Assembly (NCBI RefSeq): GCF_040689105.1
Contig: NZ_JBFBVU010000004.1
Span: forward strand, 124,001 to 188,000
Length of the DNA: 64,000 nucleotides
Reading direction: 5' to 3'
DNA from: Meridianimarinicoccus marinus
Lineage (GTDB): Bacteria; Pseudomonadota; Alphaproteobacteria; Rhodobacterales; Rhodobacteraceae
Within the stretch, counting starts at the first letter, position 1; each line of letters opens with the position of its first letter. The translations under genes and the position numbers were made by a program. Under the pieces are notes generated by a model that saw nothing but the letters and a program-made list of their open reading frames with translations, was not told the DNA's origin and did no database searches. Shown here piece after piece: positions 50,326-59,312 of this stretch.

Positions 50326-51366
50326 TCAGGTGATCTCGCCATCGCGCGAGGCCAAAACCGCCACCGCCCGTGTCGATTTGAACGAGGCCAGAATGATCAT
50401 CACGATCGAGGTCATCGGCACCGCGATGATCGCCCCCGGCAGCCCCCAGAGCGACCCCCAGACCACCAAGGCCACCAGCACCGTCAGCGGGCTGAGGTTC
50501 AGCGACCGGCTCATCACGCGCGGTTCCAGCCAGTTGCCGACATAGACCTGCGCGGCGGTCAGCAGCACCACGGTGGTCAGGATCACCCCGAAGTCGCCAG
50601 TCATCAGCGCCCGGTAGAAGACGATCACCACGACCGCGATCAGCGAGCCGACGTAGGGGATATAGTTGAAGATGGCGACAAAGAAGGCCCAGAAAACGGC
50701 ATTGTCCATCCCCATCAGCCACATCAGCGCGTAGGAAACGATGCCGAGAATGGCGTTGATCAGTGTCTTTGTGGACAGATAGGTGACGATCTGATCGTTG
50801 ATCTGGTCGAACACATGGCGCGCATTGCCGCGTTCGGTGGTGTCGGGAAGCACCATTTCGATCTTCACGGTCATCGGCCCGCGTTCGGCCACCATGAACA
50901 CCATGTAGGTGCCGATCAGAACCACATAGCCGCCCGCCGAGGCCACCGAGGACAACAGGTGCAGCGACATGTCGGGCACGTCCAGCCGGTCCAGCGTCAG
51001 GGCCAGCAGCGTGTCCCACGACGGCGTGTCCTCGATCCCGAACATGCTGCCGATGCGCCCGGCCAGGGCGAGGATATTGTCCTGGGAATCGGGGGCCGTG
51101 CGGGCGATGTCGCGCAGATTGGACACCGCGATCAGGCTGATCGTCACCAGCGCCAGCCCGAACAGGGTCAGTGCCATCACGTAGGAAAACCAGATCGGGA
51201 GCAGCGACAACCCCGGCAGCTTGCGCAGCCCCTGCGAGGCACCGATCAGAACGTAGGTCAGCATCACCGCGACGACCAGCGGCAGCAATACCCCGCCCCC
51301 AACCACCAGAAACCAGCCGACAAGGGCTGTCAGGGCGGCGAAGTGAAATACGTCACGAATGTTCAT
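50326..51366 (-). CDS. AI-2E/PerM-family transporter
   Basis: 346-residue membrane protein of the AI-2E family, with about eight spans grouped as a first cluster (residues 8-85), a soluble segment (about 90-145) and a second cluster (150-320). The second contains the conserved ALWAF-type region as NAVFWAFFVAIFNYIPYVGSLIAV. Some members export the autoinducer AI-2 and others exchange ions; the substrate is unknown. It is convergent with mipZ. Confidence 0.9.
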   Translation of the reverse strand: MNIRDVFHFAALTALVGWFLVVGGGVLLPLVVAVMLTYVLIGASQGLRKLPGLSLLPIWFSYVMALTLFGLALVTISLIAVSNLRDIARTAPDSQDNILALAGRIGSMFGIEDTPSWDTLLALTLDRLDVPDMSLHLLSSVASAGGYVVLIGTYMVFMVAERGPMTVKIEMVLPDTTERGNARHVFDQINDQIVTYLSTKTLINAILGIVSYALMWLMGMDNAVFWAFFVAIFNYIPYVGSLIAVVVIVFYRALMTGDFGVILTTVVLLTAAQVYVGNWLEPRVMSRSLNLSPLTVLVALVVWGSLWGLPGAIIAVPMTSIVMIILASFKSTRAVAVLASRDGEIT

Positions 51367-51439
51367 GTGGCCTCACAGTCGGGTTTGTCCCAGTGCTATC
51401 GCTCTGGGACGTTGAGGCCAAGACAGACCGTGGGGTTTT

Positions 51440-51877
51440 TCAGTCGCCCCGCACCACGAAGACCGAACATGTCGAATGACGAACCACTTGCGCCGCATTC
51501 GGGCCCAGAAAGTAATCACGCAGAGTCGGGCGATGCGATCCGATCACGATGACCCCGGCCTTGTCGGCGCCGGCGGCGCGCAGAACCTCTTCATGGACCG
51601 ATCCGGTGGCCACGATGTGGCGCACCTCGTGATCCACTTCCGCGCCCAGCACCTCGGTGACATAGGCCGACAAGTCGGCCTGCGCCTTCTCGATCGCCTT
51701 TTCGTGGAAGTCCGGGCTGAAATAGCTGCCGACCACCGAGGCGCCGAAATCGGGCACCACGGTCATCACGTCCAGCCGCGCCCCGTCCAGACGCGCGATC
51801 TGTGCCGCGCGCAACAGGACGGGTTTTTCATGCTCAGGCTGGCTCACATCCAGCGCACACAGAACGATGTTGCTCAT
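51440..51877 (-). CDS. Universal stress protein coupled to a TRAP transporter
   Basis: 145-residue single-domain UspA with the nucleotide-binding pattern VIVIGSHRPTLRDYFLGPNAAQVV and the final STCSVFVVRG. Its ATG overlaps the stop of the TRAP permease by four bases, so the two are translated together. In Halomonas, a UspA protein (TeaD) encoded with the ectoine TRAP system regulates that transporter by binding ATP. A similar regulatory role is likely here but is not shown by sequence. Confidence 0.9.
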   Translation of the reverse strand: MSNIVLCALDVSQPEHEKPVLLRAAQIARLDGARLDVMTVVPDFGASVVGSYFSPDFHEKAIEKAQADLSAYVTEVLGAEVDHEVRHIVATGSVHEEVLRAAGADKAGVIVIGSHRPTLRDYFLGPNAAQVVRHSTCSVFVVRGD

Positions 51878-54483
51878 GCCGGGTTCTCCTCTAGCCGGGC
51901 TGCACGCCCCCTTTGCAGGAAGACCACCCCGGCCAGCAGCAGCAAGGCCGGGATGAAGATCAACTCCTTGGGCAGCTGGCTGGCCGCGGCGCGGGCCGAA
52001 GCGACAACCACAGGTGTGTCGCCGTAGAAGTCGAAGCCGCCCATCACGTCGGCGTAGGGCGTGCCAAAGAATGGTTCTTCCAGAAGCATCTGGTCGCCTT
52101 CGGGGGTCAGGACGATCCCGAGGTTTTCCAGCCGCTCCACACCCGGAACGCCGTCGCCTTCGACCGGCAGGACCAGCACCGTGGACTTCGGCTCTCCGGT
52201 CAGGAAGTCCGGTCCGGCCACCTCGATCCGCACCGAGTCGCCGACCGCGGCGCTATCCATCGCCGTTTCCAGCTGTGCCGGCGGGATGTCGTCAAAGGCC
52301 GGCATCAACCGATCCATGAAGAAGTCTGGGCGGAACAGGGCAAAGGCGATGAACACCAGCACGACGCTTTCGTAGATCCGGTTCTTGGTCATGAACCAGC
52401 CCATGGTGCCCGCCGTGAATACAAGTATGGCTATTGTCGCGATCACGAAGACCAATATCCCCTGTATCCATCCCACATCGATCAGCAGCAGGTCGGTGTT
52501 GAAGATGAACACGAAGGGCAGCGCGATGGTGCGCAGGCTGTAGAAGAAGGCGATGAAGCCGGTGCGAATGGCATCGCCCCCCGACACGGCCGCCGCCGCG
52601 AAACTCGCCAGTCCCACAGGTGGCGTCACATCCGCCATGATCCCGAAGTAGAAGACGAAGAGGTGCACGGCGATCAGCGGCACGATCAGCCCAGATTGCG
52701 CGCCCAGTTCCACCACGACCCCCGCCATCAACGAGCTGACGACGATGTAGTTGGCCGTGGTCGGCAGACCCATGCCCAGGATCAGCGACAGGATGCCCAC
52801 GAAGATCAGCATCAGCACCAGATTGCCGCCCGAGACGAACTCGACAAGGTCGGCCATCACCTGTCCGATGCCGGTCAGGGTCACGGTGCCGACGATGATG
52901 CCGGCGGTCGCGGTCGCCAGACCGATGCCGATCATGTTGCGGGCGCCGTCGATCATGCCCTGGATCAGATCCAGCACCCCGTTCAGACCTGCGCCGGCAA
53001 CGTCGCCCTTGCCCCGCATGATCGCTTTCAACGGATGCTGGGTCAGCAGGATCACGAACAACAGCGAGGTTGCCCAGAAGGCCGAGAGGCCCGGTGATTT
53101 CTGTTCGATCATCAGGAAGTAGACCAGCACGATGATCGGCAGCAGGTAGTAGAGGCCGGATTTGTAGATCTCGGACACCACCGGCAGTTCCACCTGCTCG
53201 GCGTTGGGATCATCCGGCACAAGGTCCGGGCCTTGCGCAGCCAGATACAGCAGCGCGAAATAGGCCAGGCACACCATCGCCGCCAGGATCCAGCCGGCCC
53301 CCTCGGGCACGGCGGCAGCGATCCAGCCGACCGGGTATTTCACTCCGTAGCAGATGGCCGCGAAGCCGGCGAAGAACAGGGCCATGCCCAGAACGGTGCG
53401 CCCGGTCGAGGTCACCTTGTTGCCGAGCGTCGGCATGTTGCGCTTCACCGCCTCAAGATGGACGATATAGACCAGCGCGATATAGCTGATCGCGGCGGGC
53501 AGGAAGGCGTGGGTGATGACTTCGACATAGGAAATGCCGACGTATTCCACCATCAGGAAGGCCGCGGCCCCCATGACCGGCGGCATGATCTGGCCGTTGA
53601 CCGAAGAGGCCACCTCGACCGACCCCGCCTGTTCCGACGAGAACCCGACCCGCTTCATCAGCGGAATGGTGAATGTGCCGGTGGTCACCACGTTGGCGAT
53701 GGACGACCCCGAGATCAGGCCGGTGGCGGCAGAGCCGACCACGGCGGCCTTGGCCGGGCCGCCCTTCAGGTGGCCCAGGGCGCCGAAGGCCATCTTGATG
53801 AAATAGTTGCCCGCGCCCGCCTTATCCAGCAGCGCCCCGAACAACACGAAGAGGAACACAAATTTCGTCGAGACCCCGAGCGCGATGCCGAACACCCCTT
53901 CCGACGTGATCCACATGTGGCTCATGGCCTTTTGCAGCGAGGCGCCCTTCCAGCGGATCACTTCCGGCACCCAGCCGGCAGATCCGAAGAACACATACGC
54001 CATGAAGATCGTCGCGATGATCGCCATCGCCGGGCCAAGCGCGCGGCGCGCGGCCTCGAACAACAGGATGATGCCGAGCAGGGCGAACCATTTGTCCACG
54101 TTGTCGGCCAGACCGCCCGATTGCACGATCTTGGCGTAGAAGAAGAACCCGTAAAGCGACAGGAAGGCGCCGCCGATGGCAAACACCCAGTCCTGAACGG
54201 GAATGTAGTGGCGCGGGCTGGATTTCAGGGCCGGGTAAGCCATAAACGCCAGGAACATCGCGAAGGCCAGATGGATCTGGCGCGAGTTGTTGATGAGATC
54301 GCTGGGCAGAATGTAATTCGCCACGGGCGAGGCCAGAAGAACCTGGAAGATCGACCAGATCAGCGCGGTCAGCGCAAGCATCGAGCCAACCCAGCCGACG
54401 GGGTTGCGGGCACCGGAATCGGACGAGGAGACTAGCTCCTGAAGTTCCTCTTCCGACAACGGACGATTAGACGAGTCACTCAT
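51874..54483 (-). CDS. TRAP transporter permease, fused DctQM (TAXI type)
   Basis: 869-residue membrane protein with the small DctQ-like part (first four or so spans, to about residue 150) fused to a large DctM-like part with twelve or more spans. Family motifs include SAATGLISGSSIANVVTTGTFTIPLM and GMGLPTTANYIV, plus the C-terminal ATPPVGLA-like DVTPPVGLASFAAAAV. The final 180 residues form a hydrophobic tail with a soluble insert. With the TAXI binding protein encoded upstream it imports organic anions using a sodium gradient. The substrate is unknown. Confidence 0.94.
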   Translation of the reverse strand: MSDSSNRPLSEEELQELVSSSDSGARNPVGWVGSMLALTALIWSIFQVLLASPVANYILPSDLINNSRQIHLAFAMFLAFMAYPALKSSPRHYIPVQDWVFAIGGAFLSLYGFFFYAKIVQSGGLADNVDKWFALLGIILLFEAARRALGPAMAIIATIFMAYVFFGSAGWVPEVIRWKGASLQKAMSHMWITSEGVFGIALGVSTKFVFLFVLFGALLDKAGAGNYFIKMAFGALGHLKGGPAKAAVVGSAATGLISGSSIANVVTTGTFTIPLMKRVGFSSEQAGSVEVASSVNGQIMPPVMGAAAFLMVEYVGISYVEVITHAFLPAAISYIALVYIVHLEAVKRNMPTLGNKVTSTGRTVLGMALFFAGFAAICYGVKYPVGWIAAAVPEGAGWILAAMVCLAYFALLYLAAQGPDLVPDDPNAEQVELPVVSEIYKSGLYYLLPIIVLVYFLMIEQKSPGLSAFWATSLLFVILLTQHPLKAIMRGKGDVAGAGLNGVLDLIQGMIDGARNMIGIGLATATAGIIVGTVTLTGIGQVMADLVEFVSGGNLVLMLIFVGILSLILGMGLPTTANYIVVSSLMAGVVVELGAQSGLIVPLIAVHLFVFYFGIMADVTPPVGLASFAAAAVSGGDAIRTGFIAFFYSLRTIALPFVFIFNTDLLLIDVGWIQGILVFVIATIAILVFTAGTMGWFMTKNRIYESVVLVFIAFALFRPDFFMDRLMPAFDDIPPAQLETAMDSAAVGDSVRIEVAGPDFLTGEPKSTVLVLPVEGDGVPGVERLENLGIVLTPEGDQMLLEEPFFGTPYADVMGGFDFYGDTPVVVASARAAASQLPKELIFIPALLLLAGVVFLQRGRAARLEENPA

Positions 54484-54510
54484 GCTGCAATCCCCTGGCT
54501 TCGTCAGATG

Positions 54511-54541
54511 GAAGAAAACCGGGCACCGTGGCGCCCGGTTT
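54511..54541 (-). terminator. Intercistronic attenuator between TAXI binding protein and permease
   Basis: The 9-bp stem AAACCGGGC/GCCCGGTTT with an 8-nt loop is followed on the minus strand by TCTTCC. It lies between the binding-protein stop and the permease start, so partial termination here would make more binding protein than permease, as expected for this stoichiometry. Confidence 0.7.
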
Positions 54542-54559
54542 CAGGTCGGTCCTTCGAGG

Positions 54560-55531
54560 TTACTCGATCAGGCCCTGTTCCTTGTAGTATTTCTCGGCGC
54601 CGGGATGCAGCGGTGCCGAAAGACCGTCCTTGACCATCTCTTCCTTCTTCAGGTTGGCGAAGGCCGGGTGCAGCTTCTTGAAGTCGTCGAAGTTTTCGAA
54701 GACCGCCTTGACCAGCTGGTAGACGGTTTCGTCCGACACAGCGGTCGAGGTCACGAAGGTCGCGCCCACACCGAAGGTCTCGATGTCCGCGTCATTGCCG
54801 CGATACATGCCGCCGGGGATGGTGGCCTTGCGGAAGTAAGGCTTTTCCGCAACCAGTTGGTCGATCACCGGGCCGGAAACATTCACGATGGTGCTGTCAC
54901 AGGCCGTGGTGGCTTCCTGGATCGAGCCAGAGGGGTGACCCACGGCATAGACCATGGCGTCGATCTGGTTGTCACACAGGGCTGCCGACTGTTCGGCGGC
55001 CTTCAACTCGGTGGCCAGCGAGAAATCACCAGTGGATTTGCCCATGGCTTCCAGCAGCACCTCGATGGTGGCGCGGCCGCCCGAACCGGGGTTGCCGATG
55101 TTCACGCGCTTGCCGAACAGCTGTTCAAATTCGGTGGCGTCGGCATCATTGCGGGCCACGACCGTGAAGGGCTCGGGATGGACCGAGAACACCGCCCGCA
55201 GATCCGAGAAGGCGCCGCTGTCGGCAAACTGCTCTTCACCGTTGTAGGCGTTGAACTGCACGTCCGACTGGGCGACGCCGAATTCCAGCTCGCCGGCCTG
55301 GATGGTGTTGATGTTGTAGACCGAGCCGCCGGTGGATTCGACCGAGCAGCGCAGCCCGTGGTCCTTACGTCCCTTGTTCACCAGACGGCAGATCGCGCCG
55401 CCGGTCGGATAATAGACGCCGGTCACCCCACCGGTGCCGATTGTGAAGAATTCCTGGGCATGCGCCATCGGCGCGACGAGTGCGCCAGCAGCCACCGCGG
55501 CTGCGGCGAGTTTTGTTTTCATCAGCATCAT
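54560..55531 (-). CDS. TAXI-family TRAP solute-binding protein
   Basis: 323-residue periplasmic protein with a signal peptide (MKTKLAAAAVAAGALV, cleavage after AHA) followed by the TAXI signature FFTIGTGGVTGVYYPTGGAICRLVNKG. It then has the GELEFGVAQSD and NIGNPGSGGRATIEVLLEAMG motifs. TAXI proteins bind glutamate, other amino acids or C4-dicarboxylates depending on the member; the ligand here is not predictable. It is first in the operon, with the fused permease and UspA downstream. The start uses AGGGAGTAC before the ATG. Confidence 0.94.
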   Translation of the reverse strand: MMLMKTKLAAAAVAAGALVAPMAHAQEFFTIGTGGVTGVYYPTGGAICRLVNKGRKDHGLRCSVESTGGSVYNINTIQAGELEFGVAQSDVQFNAYNGEEQFADSGAFSDLRAVFSVHPEPFTVVARNDADATEFEQLFGKRVNIGNPGSGGRATIEVLLEAMGKSTGDFSLATELKAAEQSAALCDNQIDAMVYAVGHPSGSIQEATTACDSTIVNVSGPVIDQLVAEKPYFRKATIPGGMYRGNDADIETFGVGATFVTSTAVSDETVYQLVKAVFENFDDFKKLHPAFANLKKEEMVKDGLSAPLHPGAEKYYKEQGLIE

Positions 55532-55869
55532 GTACTCCCTGGTTGATGCGTTTTTCAGCCGCCCTGCTCCCGGATTGATCGGCTTTTTTTAAGCGGCCTT
55601 GTACCCCTGACTGAAGCGACTTCACGGACGTGAGTCAACGGCTAGCGCCAAATCCGTGCCAGAATTCAGTGACATGCATGGGTCACCGCGTAACATTCCG
55701 CACTGAAGGCCCGCCGTGACCCTCTGGAAAGGCGTCATTTTCTGCGTTTGCTCCCAAGGCATGGATTCTGGAAGCGACACTTCCCCAGCAGTCACGCTGG
55801 CAACGAACTGGACAAACGAAACGGCTGCGTTCACACAGATACACCACCTTTGACAAGCAAGATATAAGC
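55532..55869. other. Intergenic region upstream of the TAXI gene and the 170-aa membrane protein
   Basis: 338 bp with lower GC content than its surroundings. A run of seven T at 55584-55590 stands out. A TTGACA (55852-55857) and TATAAG (55864-55869) occur close to the plus-strand ATG but are too near each other to form one promoter. I find no RNA gene or convincing small ORF. Confidence 0.45.
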
Positions 55870-56382
55870 ATGGACGTTCCAACCGGCCTTCTCGTGGCGC
55901 TGATGTTCGTGACCCTTCTGACCATGAGTTTTGGCAACATCTTGGCGGCCTTTGCGCCAAGGATTCAGTCCAAGGATCCCGTATTCGCCCACCGCTTGCA
56001 CGGGCTTTGGTGGGCCATTCTCAGTCTGGTGATCCTTGAAACCTTCTGGCGCTGCACGGCCATCTTCCTGGTCGAGGACTGGAGTTTCGTCGAATTTCTC
56101 TACATGATCCTTGGCGCCGCGTTTCTGTTTTTTGCCAGCACGAGCTTGCCGGAAAATGATCGCCCCGGCCTGTCAAAACCATTCCTTGGCAGTCTGGTAG
56201 CCTTTCACCTCTGGCTTCTGGGAATCGCGGTTCTGTTCGGCAGTCCGGGCTGGTTGCCGCTCTTGGTAACATTCGGACTGCTGGGATTGCTGATATTCCT
56301 GTGGCGCACCCCGGATGCGACCTATTTCCTGCAGATCAGCTACACGGTGGCGGGCCTGACCATCCTCAGCATGATCGTCTGA
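55870..56382 (+). CDS. Five-span membrane protein, function unknown
   Basis: 170-residue hydrophobic protein with about five membrane spans (starting residues 8, 42, 72, 103 and 125) and short polar loops. It starts MDVPTGLLVALMFVTLL, and no Shine-Dalgarno precedes the ATG. Conserved-looking features are HRLHGLWWAIL and the FWRCTAIFLVEDWSFVEF segment. GC content is lower than in neighbouring genes, which may indicate transfer. I do not recognise the family. It is convergent with the dpp operon. Confidence 0.7.
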   Translation: MDVPTGLLVALMFVTLLTMSFGNILAAFAPRIQSKDPVFAHRLHGLWWAILSLVILETFWRCTAIFLVEDWSFVEFLYMILGAAFLFFASTSLPENDRPGLSKPFLGSLVAFHLWLLGIAVLFGSPGWLPLLVTFGLLGLLIFLWRTPDATYFLQISYTVAGLTILSMIV

Positions 56383-56399
56383 CCCTCGAAGCGGGGCGC

Positions 56400-57365
56400 C
56401 TATTCGGCCAGATGGCAGGCGACGCGGGTGCCGTGCACACGCCGCATTTCGGGCCGTTCACGGGAACAGCGGTCGATCGCGATCGGGCAACGGGGATGAA
56501 AGGCGCAGCCCGACGGCGGGCTGATCGGATCGGGGATCTCGCCCTTGGGCGGCTCTACCTCGCGGCCGAAGCCATCCATCTTGGGGGCCGCGGCGAACAG
56601 CATCTGCGTATAGGGATGGCGCGGCGTTTCGAACAGCGCGTCGGCATCCGCCTCTTCCACAAGACGGCCCAGGTACAGCACGCCGATGCGGTCGGCCATG
56701 TGCTGCACCACGGTCAGATCATGGCTGATGAACAGATAGGTCAGGCCGAATTCTTCCTGAAGATCACTCATCAGGTTCAGCACCTGCGCCTGCACCGACA
56801 CATCCAGCGCCGAGGTCGGCTCATCGCAGACGATCATCCGGGGCTGCGAGGCCAGGGCGCGCGCAATGCAGATCCGCTGGCGCTGCCCGCCCGAAAATTC
56901 ATGTGGGTATTTCACAGCATCGGCGGCGTTCAGGCCGACCTGGTCCAGCAAGCGCTCGGCCAGACCGTTGGCCTTGCCGCCGCGCGCGGTCACCGGTTCG
57001 TTGATGATGTCGCGCACCCGCCAGCGCGGGTTCAGGCTGGCAAAGGGATCCTGAAAGATCATCTGGATCTCGGACCGCGCCGCGTCGATCTTTTTGGCGT
57101 CGGTTTCCGAGGCCAGGTCGATGCCGTCGATCTCGACCGCTCCTTCGGACGGCGGCAGCAACCCCACGACCATCTTGCCGATGGTGGATTTGCCCGAGCC
57201 GCTTTCGCCGACCAGCGCATAGACCGTGCGCTCCTCGATCTCAAGGCTCACGTCCGACACCGCCGTCAGCATCGCCTTCGGCAACCGTTCGATCAGCCGG
57301 TTCAGCAGAGGTTTTGACACGTCGAAAACCCGGCTCAGGCCGGAAATGCGGACCAGCGCGGTCAT
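56400..57365 (-). CDS. DppF/OppF-type peptide ABC transporter ATPase
   Basis: 321-residue ATPase with Walker A GESGSGKS, the Q-loop FQDPFASLNPRWRV, signature SGGQRQR, Walker B followed by DEPTSALDVSVQAQ, and the C-terminal oligopeptide-transporter domain with C-x5-C (GCAFHPRCPIAIDRC) that may hold an Fe-S cluster. It overlaps the DppD-type gene by four bases. The neighbours define it as the second ATPase of the importer. Confidence 0.94.
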   Translation of the reverse strand: MTALVRISGLSRVFDVSKPLLNRLIERLPKAMLTAVSDVSLEIEERTVYALVGESGSGKSTIGKMVVGLLPPSEGAVEIDGIDLASETDAKKIDAARSEIQMIFQDPFASLNPRWRVRDIINEPVTARGGKANGLAERLLDQVGLNAADAVKYPHEFSGGQRQRICIARALASQPRMIVCDEPTSALDVSVQAQVLNLMSDLQEEFGLTYLFISHDLTVVQHMADRIGVLYLGRLVEEADADALFETPRHPYTQMLFAAAPKMDGFGREVEPPKGEIPDPISPPSGCAFHPRCPIAIDRCSRERPEMRRVHGTRVACHLAE

Positions 57366-58357
57366 GCGGACTCCTTGGCGGATGCGTCGATGGGGAACCA
57401 GCAGGCGGCACGTCCGTCGCAACTGTCGATATGCGGGCTGTCGCCGGCGGCGCAGCGGGCGGCGGCGCGGGGGCACCGGGGATGGAAGGCGCAGCCTTCG
57501 GGCAGCGCGCCCAGCCGCGGCATCGAGCCGGGGATCTGGTTCAGCCGCCGTTTGCCTTGCGACGCCAGCGGGGTCGAGGCCATCAGCCCGGCCGTATAGG
57601 GATGGCGCGGTGCGGTCAGCACTTCGCGCACCGGGCCGATCTCGGCCAGACGCCCGGCGTACATCACCGCCACGCGGTCGGCGGCCTCGGCGATCACGCC
57701 CATGTCGTGGGTGACCAGCATCACCGCCGTGCCCCGTTCGCGGCACAGCCGTCGCAGCAGCGCGATGATCTGGGCCTGCACCGAGACATCCAGCGCCGTG
57801 GTGGGTTCATCGGCGATGACCAGCGTCGGCTCGGCACAGAGCGCCAGCGCGATCACCACCCGTTGCCGCATCCCGCCCGAGAACTCGTGCGGATAGCTGT
57901 CGACCCGTTCGGCGGCGGCGGGAATGCCCACCTCTTCCAGCGCGGCGATTGCGCGGCGGCGGGCCTCGCCCTTGCCGACCTTCAGATGCTCGATGATGGT
58001 CTCGGTCAACTGGTCGCCGATGGGCAGCAGCGGGTTGAGCGAGGTGAGCGGATCCTGAAAGACCATGCCGACCTCGCGCCCGCGTTTGCGGCGCATCTGG
58101 CCGCGCGACAGGTTGTCGATGCGGTTGCCGTTCAGCCAGACCTCACCCCCGGCGATATGGGCGGGCGGCGACAGCAGGCCGATGACGGCATTGCCGGCCA
58201 TGGATTTGCCGGCACCGGATTCGCCGACCACACCCAGGATCTCGCCGGGCTGGATGTCATAGCTGACCTGATCCACGGGCCGCAGGATGCCGTGGCGGGT
58301 CGGGATCTCGACCACCAGCTTGCGGACCGACAGGGTGGGTTGTGTGCGGTCACTCAT
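57362..58357 (-). CDS. DppD/OppD-type peptide ABC transporter ATPase
   Basis: 331-residue ATPase with Walker A GESGAGKS, the Q-loop FQDPLTSLNP, signature SGGMRQR, Walker B with DEPTTALDVSVQAQ, switch histidine in LVTHDMG, and the C-terminal cysteine motif GCAFHPRCPRAAARC. It starts 1 bp after the DppC-type gene stop. The start codon is ATG at 58357. Confidence 0.94.
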   Translation of the reverse strand: MSDRTQPTLSVRKLVVEIPTRHGILRPVDQVSYDIQPGEILGVVGESGAGKSMAGNAVIGLLSPPAHIAGGEVWLNGNRIDNLSRGQMRRKRGREVGMVFQDPLTSLNPLLPIGDQLTETIIEHLKVGKGEARRRAIAALEEVGIPAAAERVDSYPHEFSGGMRQRVVIALALCAEPTLVIADEPTTALDVSVQAQIIALLRRLCRERGTAVMLVTHDMGVIAEAADRVAVMYAGRLAEIGPVREVLTAPRHPYTAGLMASTPLASQGKRRLNQIPGSMPRLGALPEGCAFHPRCPRAAARCAAGDSPHIDSCDGRAACWFPIDASAKESA

Positions 58358-58358
58358 G

Positions 58359-59312
58359 TCACTTCAGCCTCGGGTTCAGCGCATCGCGCAGCCAGTCGCC
58401 CAGCAGGTTCACCCCCAGCGCCAGCGCCAGCAGGATCACCGAGGGGAACAGCAGGATCCACCATTCGCCCGAGAACAGGTAGCCCTGCCCGATGCGGATC
58501 AGCGTGCCCAGCGACGGTTGCGTCGGCGGCGCGCCAATGCCCAGGAAGCTGAGGGTCGCCTCGGCGATGATCGCCAGCGCCAGCGAGATGGTGGCGATCA
58601 CCAGCACCGGCGACAGCACGTTGGGCAGGATGTGGCGCATCATGATCGCCGGGCCTGACCGTCCGATCAGCCGTGCGGCCTGCACGTATTCCTTGCTTTT
58701 CTCGACCATGGTGGCGCCGCGCACGACGCGGGCGAACTGCACCCAGTCGGACAGGCCAATGGCGAAGATCAGCACCCAGATCGCCATCTGGTCGCGGTAT
58801 TCCACAGGGGTGATGCCCTTGGCGATGCCGAAGATCAGCATCGCCACAAGGATGGCCGGGAAGGTCAGCTGCACATCGGCGGTGCGCATGATGATCGTAT
58901 CGACCCAGCCGCCCAGATAGCCCGCCAGCAGCCCCAGCGTGATGCCAAGGGTCATGGCGAACATCACCGCGGCAAACCCCACGAACAGCGAGATCCGCAG
59001 CCCGAACAGGATGGTCGAGAACACGTCGCGGCCCTGATCGTCGGTGCCCAGCCAGAATTCGTCGCCGGTGAAGGCGTTGGGCTCCATCGGCGGGGTGAAA
59101 CCGTTCATCAGGTTCAGCGAGGCCGGGTTGAACGGATCATGCGGTGCGATCAGCGGCGCGAAGACCGCCGACAGCACCAGCATCAGCACCAGGCACAACG
59201 AGATCACCGCCAGCGGCGCGTGGCGGAACGACCATGCAAGGTCGCTGTCCCAGCCCCGGCGCAAGGCCGACGGGCGGCGCGGCGCGGGCGCGCTTTGCGG
59301 AAGGTCCGACAT
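58359..59312 (-). CDS. DppC/OppC-type peptide ABC transporter permease
   Basis: 317-residue permease with a cytoplasmic N-terminal tail, a first span (about residues 37-58), the periplasmic loop ending WLGTDDQGRDVFSTILFG, then the transport domain with the EAA loop (EYVQAARLIGRSGPAIMMRHILPN). I start at MSDLPQSAPAP, overlapping the DppB-type stop by one base; the long open frame upstream is out of context. Confidence 0.94.
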   Translation of the reverse strand: MSDLPQSAPAPRRPSALRRGWDSDLAWSFRHAPLAVISLCLVLMLVLSAVFAPLIAPHDPFNPASLNLMNGFTPPMEPNAFTGDEFWLGTDDQGRDVFSTILFGLRISLFVGFAAVMFAMTLGITLGLLAGYLGGWVDTIIMRTADVQLTFPAILVAMLIFGIAKGITPVEYRDQMAIWVLIFAIGLSDWVQFARVVRGATMVEKSKEYVQAARLIGRSGPAIMMRHILPNVLSPVLVIATISLALAIIAEATLSFLGIGAPPTQPSLGTLIRIGQGYLFSGEWWILLFPSVILLALALGVNLLGDWLRDALNPRLK

